Shown here piece after piece: positions 50,975 to 60,158 of a stretch of 64,000 nt of DNA. The number at the start of each line of letters is the position of its first letter. The stretch's first letter is position 1. Position numbers and translations under genes: made by a program. Source of the DNA: Bacteroidota bacterium (GTDB taxonomy: Bacteria > Bacteroidota > Bacteroidia > 2-12-FULL-35-15); assembly GCA_947469885.1 (NCBI GenBank), contig CANIQT010000001.1, positions 310,001 through 374,000 on the forward strand. Direction: 5' to 3'. The notes beneath the pieces were generated by a model, which saw nothing but the letters and a program-made list of their open reading frames with translations, was not told where the DNA came from and did not search any database.

Positions 50975-51613
50975 ATGTTGGGCCTGATATATCAAGGATT
51001 AATTATAGTTATACTTCTAACCTTTTCGTTCGGTCCGGCTTTTTTCTCATTGATTAATACTGGTATCAAACATGGATACAAACCAGGTTCTCTATTGGCA
51101 ATTGGTATTGTAAGCAGCGATTTTTTTCTTTGCATGATGATATGCCTGCTTGTTCATTTTGGGGCAATTAATTTATTGCACTCCGAAAAAGCCCAAACAT
51201 TTTCTGCAATTATTGGTGGAATTATTTTGATAGTTTTTGGAGCTTTTTATTTCAAAAAACATGTTACCAAATCAGAAACGTCAATTGATATCGAATATCA
51301 AGCCCCACATCCTTCACTAATGTTGCTCAAAGGATTCATATTAAATCTGTTTAATCCAACTGTATGGTTTCTGTGGTTAGGTAACGTAACAGCAGTAAGC
51401 AAATCGCTTGATTATTCCTTTATCAAAATGTTCATTTTCTTTTCTATTGTTTTAGCAGCTGTACTTTTTGTAGAGTTAGCCAAGGTTTCATTGGCAGATA
51501 AAATAAAAATATACCTCACTGATAAAATAATGACGTTGGTAAACTACATCACCGGTAGTATATTAGTAATATTTGGGTTGGTGTTAATTTACGACCACTA
51601 CTTCGGTAATTAG
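50975..51613 (+). CDS. LysE family translocator
   Basis: LLTFSFGPAFFSLINTGIKHGYKPGSLLAIGIVSSDFF; GFILNLFNPTVWFLWLG. Confidence 0.85.
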   Translation: MLGLIYQGLIIVILLTFSFGPAFFSLINTGIKHGYKPGSLLAIGIVSSDFFLCMMICLLVHFGAINLLHSEKAQTFSAIIGGIILIVFGAFYFKKHVTKSETSIDIEYQAPHPSLMLLKGFILNLFNPTVWFLWLGNVTAVSKSLDYSFIKMFIFFSIVLAAVLFVELAKVSLADKIKIYLTDKIMTLVNYITGSILVIFGLVLIYDHYFGN

Positions 51614-51633
51614 TAATCAAATCAACAGAAACA

Positions 51634-51674
51634 AAAAAAGGGAAACAAACACTACATGTTTGTTTCCCTTTTTT
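51634..51674. terminator. Bidirectional terminator
   Basis: AAAAAAGGGAAACAAAC-ACTACAT-GTTTGTTTCCCTTTTTT, 17-bp perfect arms. Confidence 0.85.
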
Positions 51675-51690
51675 ATGAAAGTAAAAATGC

Positions 51691-52071
51691 TTACTCTTGA
51701 ACCTGTACCATTTTAAATGGCACATTGATAATAGCTTGATAATCTTCACCGGCTTCCAACATATCCTCATCGTCTTCTTCGTAGTACCAATTAATGGTAA
51801 CTGCGCTTCCACCTTTGTTGATCGCTTCTAACTTTTTGAATACATCAAGAATACATTTTGATGAACTAGTGTTAAAATATTCCAACTGAATATTTACATT
51901 GGTTACCGACTGTGGTTTACCCGAATATTTTTCCAACCAGTCAACTACTGGTTTATAAAACTCAATAGAGTTTTCAGGGATTGAACGCCCTTTGATTTCT
52001 AAAAAACCCTTTGTAGTATCAAATGTGATAGTAGGGGTTTTTGGTGTTCCTTCGATTGATATTTTTTCCAT
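51691..52071 (-). CDS. siaC: DUF1987 / SiaC family regulatory phosphoprotein
   Basis: ISIEGTPKTPTITFDTTKGFLEIKGRSIPENSIEFYKPVVDWLEKY...LEYFNTSSSKCILDVFKKLE. Confidence 0.88.
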   Translation of the reverse strand: MEKISIEGTPKTPTITFDTTKGFLEIKGRSIPENSIEFYKPVVDWLEKYSGKPQSVTNVNIQLEYFNTSSSKCILDVFKKLEAINKGGSAVTINWYYEEDDEDMLEAGEDYQAIINVPFKMVQVQE

Positions 52072-52083
52072 GGTTATTTGGTT

Positions 52084-52626
52084 TTATTGTGAAATTTTGA
52101 TGTTTAAACTAAAAAAAGAATATTTTTCGTCAACTGGAGAAAAATCGAAATTAAGTTTCTGACCTGTTTTACGGGCAATATCAATCATCCCTAATCCACC
52201 CCCGCCTTTCATTGACATCTCGCCATTATTTAGAACCAATTTATAATATTCTTTTAACTCTTCTTTTGTAAGGATATTGATATGGTCCAATCGTTTTTTT
52301 AATCCTTCAATATTTACGTTTTTTATATAATTGCCGGTAATGATATTATAGGAATTATCAATTTTGCCAATCATAAAGATGGCAGAGCGAATCTTTTCAT
52401 TCTGATCCTGCGAAACCTCATCCAAATGATGATAAAGGTTTTGAAGGCATTCCACCAACACGTTGTACACCTTCTTTTTAATTTTCGGTTCTTCTTGCAA
52501 GGTATCCAATTTGGATTCCATTATCTGCAAAACCGAAGTTAATAATTCAGAAGTTATGTCACCTTTAAAAGAAAGCATAATATTATTACGCTCCATTTTA
52601 TCGTAAAATTCATAAATGTTTAACAT
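52084..52626 (-). CDS. siaB: SiaB family protein kinase (DUF6272)
   Basis: KVYNVLVECLQNLYHH (N-box-like) and MKGGGGLGMIDIARKTG (G-box-like), next to siaC. Confidence 0.85.
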   Translation of the reverse strand: MLNIYEFYDKMERNNIMLSFKGDITSELLTSVLQIMESKLDTLQEEPKIKKKVYNVLVECLQNLYHHLDEVSQDQNEKIRSAIFMIGKIDNSYNIITGNYIKNVNIEGLKKRLDHINILTKEELKEYYKLVLNNGEMSMKGGGGLGMIDIARKTGQKLNFDFSPVDEKYSFFSLNIKISQ

Positions 52627-52745
52627 CCTATATACTTTTTGAGTCTTGTTATTCCTCTTGATTCTGAATTATAGTGAGCAAATATATAAATAAGTTTAAC
52701 TAAATAAGCAGTTTACCTATTATTTTTACAATTTATTTTTCAAGT

Positions 52746-53549
52746 TTAGTTCATGTTAAATGTAAAGGTATTTCCATCAATGGTAATACTAGCCTTACTG
52801 TCGCAAGCTCCGGAGCCGTAATCTATAGTGCGGGCAGGCATTCCGTCTGGGGTTATTTCTAACCTACCAGCCTCCATCCATGAGCAGTTGGCCCGTTTAA
52901 TTATTGGTGATGTAATGTTTACTTTGTATGATTTTCCGTTACGGTCCTTACCTGTTGTGGTGCCAGTTGTAGAAAACACATCGTCTATTGCATCAAGGGT
53001 AGCTATTCCTTCGGTTTGCGTAACTGTTCTATCAGAACTCCATTCCAAATTCCATGTTGGAGATACGCACTTGCCACCAACAATATTATTAGTAAACGAA
53101 TTGGCACCGTGAATAATGATGATACTATCTGCTGCATATTGAACCCAATTACCTCCTAAAGTATTTGCAACAAAATAATCCACTAACTTCACTACCGCAA
53201 TGGTTCCAGTTATGTGCCAACGGTTGTCAAATCTAACTATCATCTGTCCTTTACGAACTTTATGGTCAATCGAATCTTGAATTCCTACTGTTCCGTAATC
53301 AATGGTCATTGATCTAGGGAATCCCATGGTGGTATCTCCAACTGTTACGGTTGGGTTGCTTTTCACTCCTTGTTCTTTGATGGTAATACTGTTAATGACT
53401 TGAATACGGCTGTTAAACTCCCCTTCGCAAACGGCATTATCCACAGCTCCCTGAGTTTCGGTATCTGGGGTTTCTTTCTTACAAGAGTTTAATGTTAAGA
53501 AAGTAATACAAACGGTTAGAATGGTTGCAACTGATAAAATTCGTCTCAT
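52746..53549 (-). CDS. Lipoprotein of unknown function
   Basis: Lipobox VCITFLTLNSCKKE. Confidence 0.6.
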   Translation of the reverse strand: MRRILSVATILTVCITFLTLNSCKKETPDTETQGAVDNAVCEGEFNSRIQVINSITIKEQGVKSNPTVTVGDTTMGFPRSMTIDYGTVGIQDSIDHKVRKGQMIVRFDNRWHITGTIAVVKLVDYFVANTLGGNWVQYAADSIIIIHGANSFTNNIVGGKCVSPTWNLEWSSDRTVTQTEGIATLDAIDDVFSTTGTTTGKDRNGKSYKVNITSPIIKRANCSWMEAGRLEITPDGMPARTIDYGSGACDSKASITIDGNTFTFNMN

Positions 53550-53631
53550 GTTTTTGTGTTTTGGTACCTTGCTTTTTAAAAATACAGCGGCAAATTTACT
53601 AAAATTAATAATAACACCAACAAACGTTGCT

Positions 53632-56600
53632 TTAAAACCTAATGCCTACCACCAAAATATCGTCAACCTGTGCAATATCTCCTCTCCACGAATTGAAAGC
53701 ATTTACAAGAATTTCGTTCTGCTCTTTCATGGTTTTATTTTGAATAGAAATCAGTAGTTCGTAAAACCGTTTAACCATAAACTTTTTACCTTTTTCACCA
53801 CCAAACTGGTCGGCATAACCATCCGAAGCCAAATAAATAGTATCGCCTTTGGTTAGATTTGCTGATTTGTTTGTAAAGTGAGGCTCTGCTCCAAATTGAG
53901 AACCGCCAATTGGAAATTTGTCTGCCTCCAGTTTTTCGAACTTCGTGTTATTGATAATAATTAAAGGGCGAAGTGCTCCTGCAAATTGCAATTCATTAGT
54001 TTCAATGTCAATCGAACATATTGCCACATCCATTCCATCGCTGGTGTCCACTACATTTGTTCCCTGTCGCAATGCAGCTTGAATGCCTTGATGCAGGGCA
54101 ATCAATATTTCTGCTGGGCTAGTAATACCATCTTCGCTCACAATCTGATTCAATAAATTATGACCTATCATACTCATAAATGCACCAGGGACTCCATGAC
54201 CGGTGCAATCTACTACAGCAATAATATTTTTCCCGTTTTTTGCACCAAACCAGTAAAAGTCGCCACTCACAATATCTTTTGGTTTGTACAAAATAAATGA
54301 ATTGGGAAAATGTTTGAAAATAAGTTCCAATGGTGGAAGCACTGCTAACTGTATTCGTTTTGCATATTGAATGGAACTGGTGATGTCTCTGTTTTTCTGA
54401 GCCAGTTCAATGGTTCGCTCTGCTACTTTTTCTTCCAATATTTTATTTTCCTTTTTTATGGCTCTGGTGCGATAACTGAAAAACCCCCATAAACCAGCAA
54501 TAATAAGTAAAATACAAAGAGCGTAAAACCAATTTGTTTTCCAGAAAGGAGGAGTAATATGTATAATCAGTGTTGCCCCTTTACTGTCCCACTCTCCGTT
54601 ATTATTTGCGGCAACCACCCTAAATACATAAGTGCCTCCACTCAACTGAGTATAGCTGGTATATCGCTGTGTGCTTGGCTGAGACCAATCGGCATCCACC
54701 CCTTCCAGTTTATATTTGTATTTATTTTTGCCCGGCATTTGATAATTTAATGCTGCAAAATCGAAAGAAAAAAAGTTTTCGCGCCACGAAAGTTCAATGT
54801 ATTTTTTGTCGTAAATCAATGTATCTAGTTGCACTTCTTTGCCCGAACGCTTGAACCCGATAATATGAACAGGAGGAATGTTTTTATTTTTCTGTGTAAT
54901 GTTTGGGTTAAAAACATTTAATCCGTTTACTCCACCCAAAAACAATTCTCCTTTTTTATTTTGAAAATAGGCTCCCTGGTTAAACTCCAATCCCTGCAAA
55001 CCATCGTTTGCATCAAAGTTGGTAAAGGCATCTCCGTTTTGGTTATCAGCATCAGGATTAAATTTTGATATGCCTTTATTGGTGCTCATCCAAATGTTTC
55101 CCGATTTATCAAACAGCACACTATAAATAACATCATTGGGCAGTCCATCCCTTTCAAAATAAAAATCGAATTTTCCTGTTTTAAGATTCAACTTGTTTAA
55201 TCCACACTGCGTGCCAAACCACATGTTTCCTTTGCTATCTTCATTCATAGAAAGCACCGTGTTAGAACTTATACTATTTCTGTCTTTTTCGTTATGAGTA
55301 TAATAACTAAATGTTTTTTTTATGGCATCCAATCGGTTCACTCCTCCCCCATCAGTAGCAATCCAAATGTTGTGTTTACTATCTTCGAAGGTGAGATAAA
55401 TTTTATCAACATTCAACCCATTATCTTTATTATACTTTTTAAATTGTTTAGTCAGTTTATTGTAAACAAAAACTCCCGCACCATAAGTTGACACCCATAT
55501 TTTATGTTGAGAATCTTCAAAAATATTAATGATAGTGCCTGAATTAATGTCTTGAAATTGGGGGTAAGATGTTATCTCTTTTGTTTTTTTATTATAAGAG
55601 TTCAACCCGTTTCCATAGGTACCCACCCAGATGATTCCATCGCTATCTTCACAAAGCGACAGTATAGAATTATTACTTCCCGGAGATAATTTTGGGTATT
55701 GCTGATACGAGTCTGTTTGCAAATCGAGCGAAGACAAACCTCCTTTATCAGTGCCAATCCAAAGCACACTATCCCTGTCTTGCATGATGGTAAAAACAGT
55801 ATTGCTTTGCAAACTATTGGTTGAATTATCCCGTTTTTTAATATTTTTGAACCTGCTAGTATTTGGAAAATATACATTAACTCCCCCACCTTCGGTACCT
55901 ATCCATTTGGTTCCTGCTCTATCATGATAAATACAACGGATGGTGTTATTGTTGAGCCCATCCACATTTTTTTCATCGTATGTGATGTGCTGAAAAAGCC
56001 CTGTTTTATTATTATACAAATCAATTCCGTTTCCGTAAGTTGCTATCCACAAAATATTGTTTTCATCTTTGTTTATGCTCGTTATCCGGTTGTTCGACAG
56101 ACTTTGTTTGTTTTTGTTATCGTGTTTAAACTGTTGAATAAAGGTATTGGTGTGGGTGTCGAAAAACTGAAGCCCCTTGCCATAGGTTCCTAAAATCAGG
56201 TTTCCTCTTTCATCTTCATACATGGTTCGAATAATGTTTATGTTCTCCGAAGATTCATCTCCTGCAATTTCGGGCTGACGGTAATTAATAAATTTTTTTG
56301 TCTTTTTGGTGTATGAATAAATTCCTCCACCAGGAGTACCAAACCACAAACGTCCATCGCGCGAATACATGATACATGATGGTCGGCTGTTAAATGTAAA
56401 ATTGCTGTTTTTCTTATTATTCAGAAAGACGGAAAATTTTCCGGTTTGCGGATCGTACATGTCCAAAGCCGTATCGTTGCCTATCAGCAGCTTTCCTTCA
56501 TCGTTCTGAAAAATGGCATACACCTGATCGTTGCTCAACGAATTGGAATCGCCCGGAATATGAAGATGGGATTTGAATTTTCCGGTGCTTAAATTATATT

Positions 56601-56937
56601 CGTTTACACCTCCACCGGCAGTGCCAATCCAGAGAGTACTGTTGTTGTCTTCGTAAATGGTATTGATAAAATTATTGGAAATAGAATTGCTGTCAGCCGG
56701 ATTGTGTTTAAATGTTTTGATATTGTATCCGTCATATTTGTTCAAACCATCCTGTGTACCAAACCACATAAACCCGCGACTGTCCTGCAATATGCAGTTG
56801 ACTACACCTTGCGACAAATCATTTTCTTCGGTGATGTGTGTGAAACGAAAATTCTGTGCATAGCCAGAAAACGAATACACAAGCAGCAATGCCCCTGCAA
56901 TTAATTTTAATAAAAATGATTGTGATTTCAAAAACAT
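53632..56937 (-). CDS. Two-component-regulator-propeller sensor with SpoIIE-type PP2C phosphatase domain
   Basis: Repeated IWIGT.GGGVN propeller motifs, Y_Y_Y-like domain, TM, coiled coil, then KDIVSGDFYWFG...VDCTGHGVPGAFMSMIG. Confidence 0.92.
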   Translation of the reverse strand: MFLKSQSFLLKLIAGALLLVYSFSGYAQNFRFTHITEENDLSQGVVNCILQDSRGFMWFGTQDGLNKYDGYNIKTFKHNPADSNSISNNFINTIYEDNNSTLWIGTAGGGVNEYNLSTGKFKSHLHIPGDSNSLSNDQVYAIFQNDEGKLLIGNDTALDMYDPQTGKFSVFLNNKKNSNFTFNSRPSCIMYSRDGRLWFGTPGGGIYSYTKKTKKFINYRQPEIAGDESSENINIIRTMYEDERGNLILGTYGKGLQFFDTHTNTFIQQFKHDNKNKQSLSNNRITSINKDENNILWIATYGNGIDLYNNKTGLFQHITYDEKNVDGLNNNTIRCIYHDRAGTKWIGTEGGGVNVYFPNTSRFKNIKKRDNSTNSLQSNTVFTIMQDRDSVLWIGTDKGGLSSLDLQTDSYQQYPKLSPGSNNSILSLCEDSDGIIWVGTYGNGLNSYNKKTKEITSYPQFQDINSGTIINIFEDSQHKIWVSTYGAGVFVYNKLTKQFKKYNKDNGLNVDKIYLTFEDSKHNIWIATDGGGVNRLDAIKKTFSYYTHNEKDRNSISSNTVLSMNEDSKGNMWFGTQCGLNKLNLKTGKFDFYFERDGLPNDVIYSVLFDKSGNIWMSTNKGISKFNPDADNQNGDAFTNFDANDGLQGLEFNQGAYFQNKKGELFLGGVNGLNVFNPNITQKNKNIPPVHIIGFKRSGKEVQLDTLIYDKKYIELSWRENFFSFDFAALNYQMPGKNKYKYKLEGVDADWSQPSTQRYTSYTQLSGGTYVFRVVAANNNGEWDSKGATLIIHITPPFWKTNWFYALCILLIIAGLWGFFSYRTRAIKKENKILEEKVAERTIELAQKNRDITSSIQYAKRIQLAVLPPLELIFKHFPNSFILYKPKDIVSGDFYWFGAKNGKNIIAVVDCTGHGVPGAFMSMIGHNLLNQIVSEDGITSPAEILIALHQGIQAALRQGTNVVDTSDGMDVAICSIDIETNELQFAGALRPLIIINNTKFEKLEADKFPIGGSQFGAEPHFTNKSANLTKGDTIYLASDGYADQFGGEKGKKFMVKRFYELLISIQNKTMKEQNEILVNAFNSWRGDIAQVDDILVVGIRF

Positions 56938-57107
56938 GAATTGATTTGGAGGCAAAGATAGAATATTTTAAAAATGAAGAGCGGGAAATGAACAAAACAC
57001 AAGTGGTTCGGTTTGGTTCATCTCTTCACAAAAAAACAGTCCATACAACCACACAAACGAGCTCAAATGTCCTTGGTAAATTTGCAGGGTAAGGGATTTT
57101 TGTTTTT

Positions 57108-57190
57108 TGGTGGTAAGTAAAACTTGCAGGATTAATTATGTCACTAAGCCAGTAACACTAGATAAGGCTTCAGCTTATCGCCTTGGGGTA
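57108..57190 (+). repeat. Intergenic repeat family copy R1
   Basis: GTAAGTAAAACTTGC (57113-57127)...ATTAATTATGTCACTAAGCC...CACTAGATAAGGCTTCAGCTTATCGCC. Confidence 0.7.
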
Positions 57191-57201
57191 TTAAAAGTAG
57201 G

Positions 57202-57468
57202 TTATGGGAAATTTTTATAAATATCTTTTCGGTGGTCAAAATCTATTAGGTAAATTGTTTTATCCGTATAAACAAATCCTATTCTGTAATCACCTATTTT
57301 AATTCTATATGCCGTTTTATAACCTTTTAATTTTTTACACTCTTTAATTTCTGTTATGTCTTTAGCCTGTTCAATATTTTCTATAGTTTCAGCAATATTC
57401 TTAATCACCCTCTTATCAGTAAGCTTTTTATAACTTTTTTCAAATTTCTTATTAATTGAATAATCCAT
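57202..57468 (-). CDS. RelE/StbE family toxin
   Basis: INKKFEKSYKKLTDKRVIKNIAETIENI...CKKLKGYKTAYRIKIGDYRIGFVYTDKTIYLIDFDHRKDIYKNFP. Confidence 0.9.
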   Translation of the reverse strand: MDYSINKKFEKSYKKLTDKRVIKNIAETIENIEQAKDITEIKECKKLKGYKTAYRIKIGDYRIGFVYTDKTIYLIDFDHRKDIYKNFP

Positions 57469-57698
57469 TATTCAGCATCTTTTTTAATCTGCTTCACCAA
57501 TGCAGCCTGCTCCGATTTACTCATAAAACCGTTTTTTAAACCCGATTTTATCATTCTTATTATAGCAGCATCTTCTTTATCCGAATCATCTTCTTTGGTT
57601 AAAATAATTGCATTATTCGTTTTTGCCAACTCAAGTGCCAGTTCCAGAAATTTTTTTCCTGCACTATTTTTATCATCTATTACTAATGTATGTTTCAT
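57468..57698 (-). CDS. Antitoxin partner of RelE-like toxin
   Basis: MKHTLVIDDKNSAGKKFLELALELAKTNNAIILTKEDDSDK; adjoins the toxin; similar N-terminus to the 33801 antitoxin. Confidence 0.75.
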   Translation of the reverse strand: MKHTLVIDDKNSAGKKFLELALELAKTNNAIILTKEDDSDKEDAAIIRMIKSGLKNGFMSKSEQAALVKQIKKDAE

Positions 57699-57784
57699 AA
57701 TTATATTATTTTCCACAAAGATACACCTTTTCTTTTTCTGAAATAAAAACTCCCGTACTTTCAGTAATACAGGAGTTTTTTTGT

Positions 57785-57888
57785 TGAGGTAAGTAAAACT
57801 TACAACATTAATACATCACTAAGAACAACCGCACAAACAGCCCGACATCTTAGCGCCTACAATTATACAACTTAGTGCTTACTGGGCA
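57785..57888 (+). repeat. Intergenic repeat family copy R2
   Basis: GTAAGTAAAACTTAC (57789-57803) AACATTAATACATCACTAAG. Confidence 0.65.
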
Positions 57889-58200
57889 CTAATAGCCTTT
57901 CATCTTTGTGCCTACGGGGATATTTTCAATTAATTTATCCATTGTAATTTTAAATACGATGGCAATACGGTGTATATCCGAAGCATCTGCTACTTTTTTT
58001 TTATCACCGGATTCAATTGTTATAATCAGTCCTGGTTGAAGACCTGAAAGGGTAGCAAGTTCATATTTTGTCCAGCCCATTTCTTCTCTGTATTTAGTTA
58101 TTCTTTTGCCAAGAATACTGTTAAAGGGTTCTTTATATACTTTAATTTTATTATCAATTCTTATCAGTTTCTTTTTCATTCTATTTTTTATTTTTTTCAA
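57889..58200 (-). CDS. XRE-family HTH transcriptional regulator
   Basis: LGKRITKYREEMGWTKYELATLSGLQPGLIITIESGDKKKVADASDIHRIAIVFKITMDKLI. Confidence 0.85.
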   Translation of the reverse strand: MKKIKNRMKKKLIRIDNKIKVYKEPFNSILGKRITKYREEMGWTKYELATLSGLQPGLIITIESGDKKKVADASDIHRIAIVFKITMDKLIENIPVGTKMKGY

Positions 58201-58282
58201 ATGTAAGAAAAACTTACAATATTAATTTGGCACTAAGCCCTGCCACACTAGCTAAGGCTTCAGCTTATCGCCTACGGGGGGG
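58198..58282 (+). repeat. Intergenic repeat family copy R3
   Basis: GTAAGAAAAACTTAC (58203-58217) AATATTAATTTGGCACTAAGCCC...CACTAGCTAAGGCTTCAGCTTATCGCC. Confidence 0.7.
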
Positions 58283-58329
58283 CTCAGTTTATTGAACAGA
58301 CCCCAAAGCCAGCAGCAAAACAGAAGTAT

Positions 58330-58409
58330 GCGCTACTCTGACAAGAGTAGCGCCTAACCGGGTATAACGACAGGATGCCGGTTAAACACAACGTAGCGTG
58401 GACGCTACG
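58330..58409. repeat. Three consecutive perfect hairpins
   Basis: GCGCTACTCT-GACA-AGAGTAGCGC (58330-58353); TAACCGG...CCGGTTA (58355-58384); CGTAGCGT-GG-ACGCTACG (58392-58409). Confidence 0.7.
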
Positions 58410-58437
58410 CTGAACGGGGTGCTTTGCTGAAAGGAAA

Positions 58438-58550
58438 AGAGTTAATTAATGACCTCCCCCATTTTGAAATAAAGAAAACAGAAATTCCATTTCTTAAATT
58501 AATGTTACATTTGTTTGCTTAATGGATAACCAATTAATATTTATACTATG
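58438..58550 (+). promoter_or_regulatory. Promoter/upstream block homologous to 26777-26890
   Basis: See the 26777-26890 entry; TTACATTTG -7-like element. Confidence 0.75.
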
Positions 58551-59060
58551 AAAAAATATATAATCATACTTTTTGTAATATTTCATTTCAGCTTTATTAA
58601 AGGACAAAATCTTAAAGCACTTGATGATAAAGACGGTTTTAGAGACTATAAGTTTGGTGATACCATAACAAAATTTACTAACTTAAAATTGACTGAAAAA
58701 TCAAAGGACGGTAAAACTGCCTATTATAATAAAACTGACGACAAATTGAAAATTGGTGAATCGGATGTTACAATTGATTATGTGTTCTATGAAGGTCATT
58801 TTTATGAAGTATTTATGGAAACAAAAGGGTTGTCTAATAGCAAGGGTGTATTAAAGGTTTTAAATGAGTTATATGGCAATGGCTATCAAGATAATCAATA
58901 TATTGAAAAATATCTTTGGTTCGGTTCAAAAGTTACTTTATACTATAAAGAAAATTCAGTAACGAATGATGCTATAATATCTATAAGTTCTGAACCTATT
59001 AGAAAGAAAAGGAAACTAGATGAAGAATTAAAAATTAAAGAAGCCAAAAAAGATATGTGA
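58548..59060 (+). CDS. Small secreted hypothetical protein
   Basis: Signal peptide MKKYIIILFVIFHFSFIKGQ; 170 aa. Confidence 0.65.
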   Translation: MKKYIIILFVIFHFSFIKGQNLKALDDKDGFRDYKFGDTITKFTNLKLTEKSKDGKTAYYNKTDDKLKIGESDVTIDYVFYEGHFYEVFMETKGLSNSKGVLKVLNELYGNGYQDNQYIEKYLWFGSKVTLYYKENSVTNDAIISISSEPIRKKRKLDEELKIKEAKKDM

Positions 59061-59199
59061 TTTTTATTCTTATTCTAATTTCAAACTAAATAATCGGTTT
59101 TTTATATCAAGGCAACCGATTTAATGTTCTAAAAGGGATAGGTGCGTTTTTAAAATTACAATTAGGTAATTTATAAAGGTACTACCTTTCAACAAAAAA

Positions 59200-59234
59200 A
59201 TCCCCCCTTTGTGTAGGCAAAGGAGGGACTTTAA
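59200..59234. terminator. Terminator-like hairpin
   Basis: TCCCCCCTTTGTGTAGGCAAAGGAGGGA. Confidence 0.5.
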
Positions 59235-59576
59235 AAAATTCAGTTTCGCTAAGTGCTACGAAACCTAAGGCACACTATCTACTGAATAACAATTTCCCCA
59301 CATTTCCAAACCCTAATTTCTTTCAAAATATTTTTCAGCCTTTTACTGGTGTTTCCAAGGCAAAAAAGGGTAAAAAATAAGGGAATCCCCTATAGCCCTG
59401 AAACCCAATAAAATGGTTTTGGTACTATGGTTATTGGGTTTAAAAGGCAATTGGCTCTGTAACAGTTAACTATGGCTTGTTTCCCATTAGGGATTCTAAA
59501 AAACAGAAGCACTTTAAAAGTGATTTTTCTGAATTTAGTGGTTAAAAACACCGTTTTTCGCCCCAAATAACGGAAA

Positions 59577-59823
59577 GAGATAGGCATCTATGCTTTGGAG
59601 ATGGGCATCTATGGTTTGGAGATGGGCATCTATGCTTTGGAGATGGGCATCTATGCTTTGGAGATAGGCATCTATGCTTTGGAGATAGGCATCTATGGTT
59701 TGGAGATAGGCATCTATGCTTTGGAGATAGGCATCTATGCTTTGGAGATAGGCATCTATGCTTTGGAGATGGGCATCTATGCTTTGGAGATAGGCATCTA
59801 TGCTTTGAAGATAGGCATCTCTT
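59577..59823. repeat. 21-bp tandem repeat array, ~11.7 units
   Basis: GAGAT(A/G)GGCATCTATG(C/G)TTTG repeated at exact 21-bp spacing. Confidence 0.95.
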
Positions 59824-59867
59824 GGGCATTGTTCAGGGAAAAAAAACGAAAAGGTAGAAGTTTAATA

Positions 59868-59908
59868 AAAAAATACCCCCGAAAACATCCCGTTTTCGAG
59901 GGTATCCG
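59868..59908. terminator. Terminator-like hairpin downstream of the FnIII fragment (minus strand)
   Basis: ATACCCCCGAAAAC-ATCCC-GTTTTCGAGGGTAT, with A-tract on the plus strand (T-tract on the minus strand). Confidence 0.7.
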
Positions 59909-59944
59909 TTCCAGGCGAAACCTGCAAACTATACTACAGGTGGT

Positions 59945-60067
59945 TTATTGTCCCATAAAAGTGGCGGTTTCGCTCCATTTACCTTTTCCGTGAGTATTGC
60001 CGGCTGCAATGCGAATCGAGTATTCTGTTCCTTTCGTCAAATCGCGCAAAATAATGCGGTAAGATTT
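59945..60067 (-). pseudogene. 3' remnant of an FnIII-domain gene
   Basis: Minus-strand frame reads KSYRIILRDLTKGTEYSIRIAAGNTHGKGKWSETATFMGQ* with an in-frame TAG just upstream. Confidence 0.6.
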
Positions 60068-60158
60068 CTAAAATGCGATTTTGGTTTAATAACCTTTAAT
60101 AACTATAATTTTTTTTCTTGAGATAAAAATTTACATTTGTCCATCAAACAAATAACCT

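Noticed and set aside
57108-58282. Integron attC sites around TA cassettes
   Set aside because: Cassette-like layout, but no convincing RYYYAAC/GTTRRRY pair and no integron integrase in the window; left as an unclassified repeat family.
59577-59823. Possible CRISPR array
   Set aside because: Units are contiguous 21-bp tandem copies with no unique spacers and no cas genes nearby.
59542-59993. Heptad-repeat ORFs on both strands (CLSPKHR, EMGIYAL)
   Set aside because: Automatically open because the 21-bp unit lacks stops in these frames; not called as CDS.
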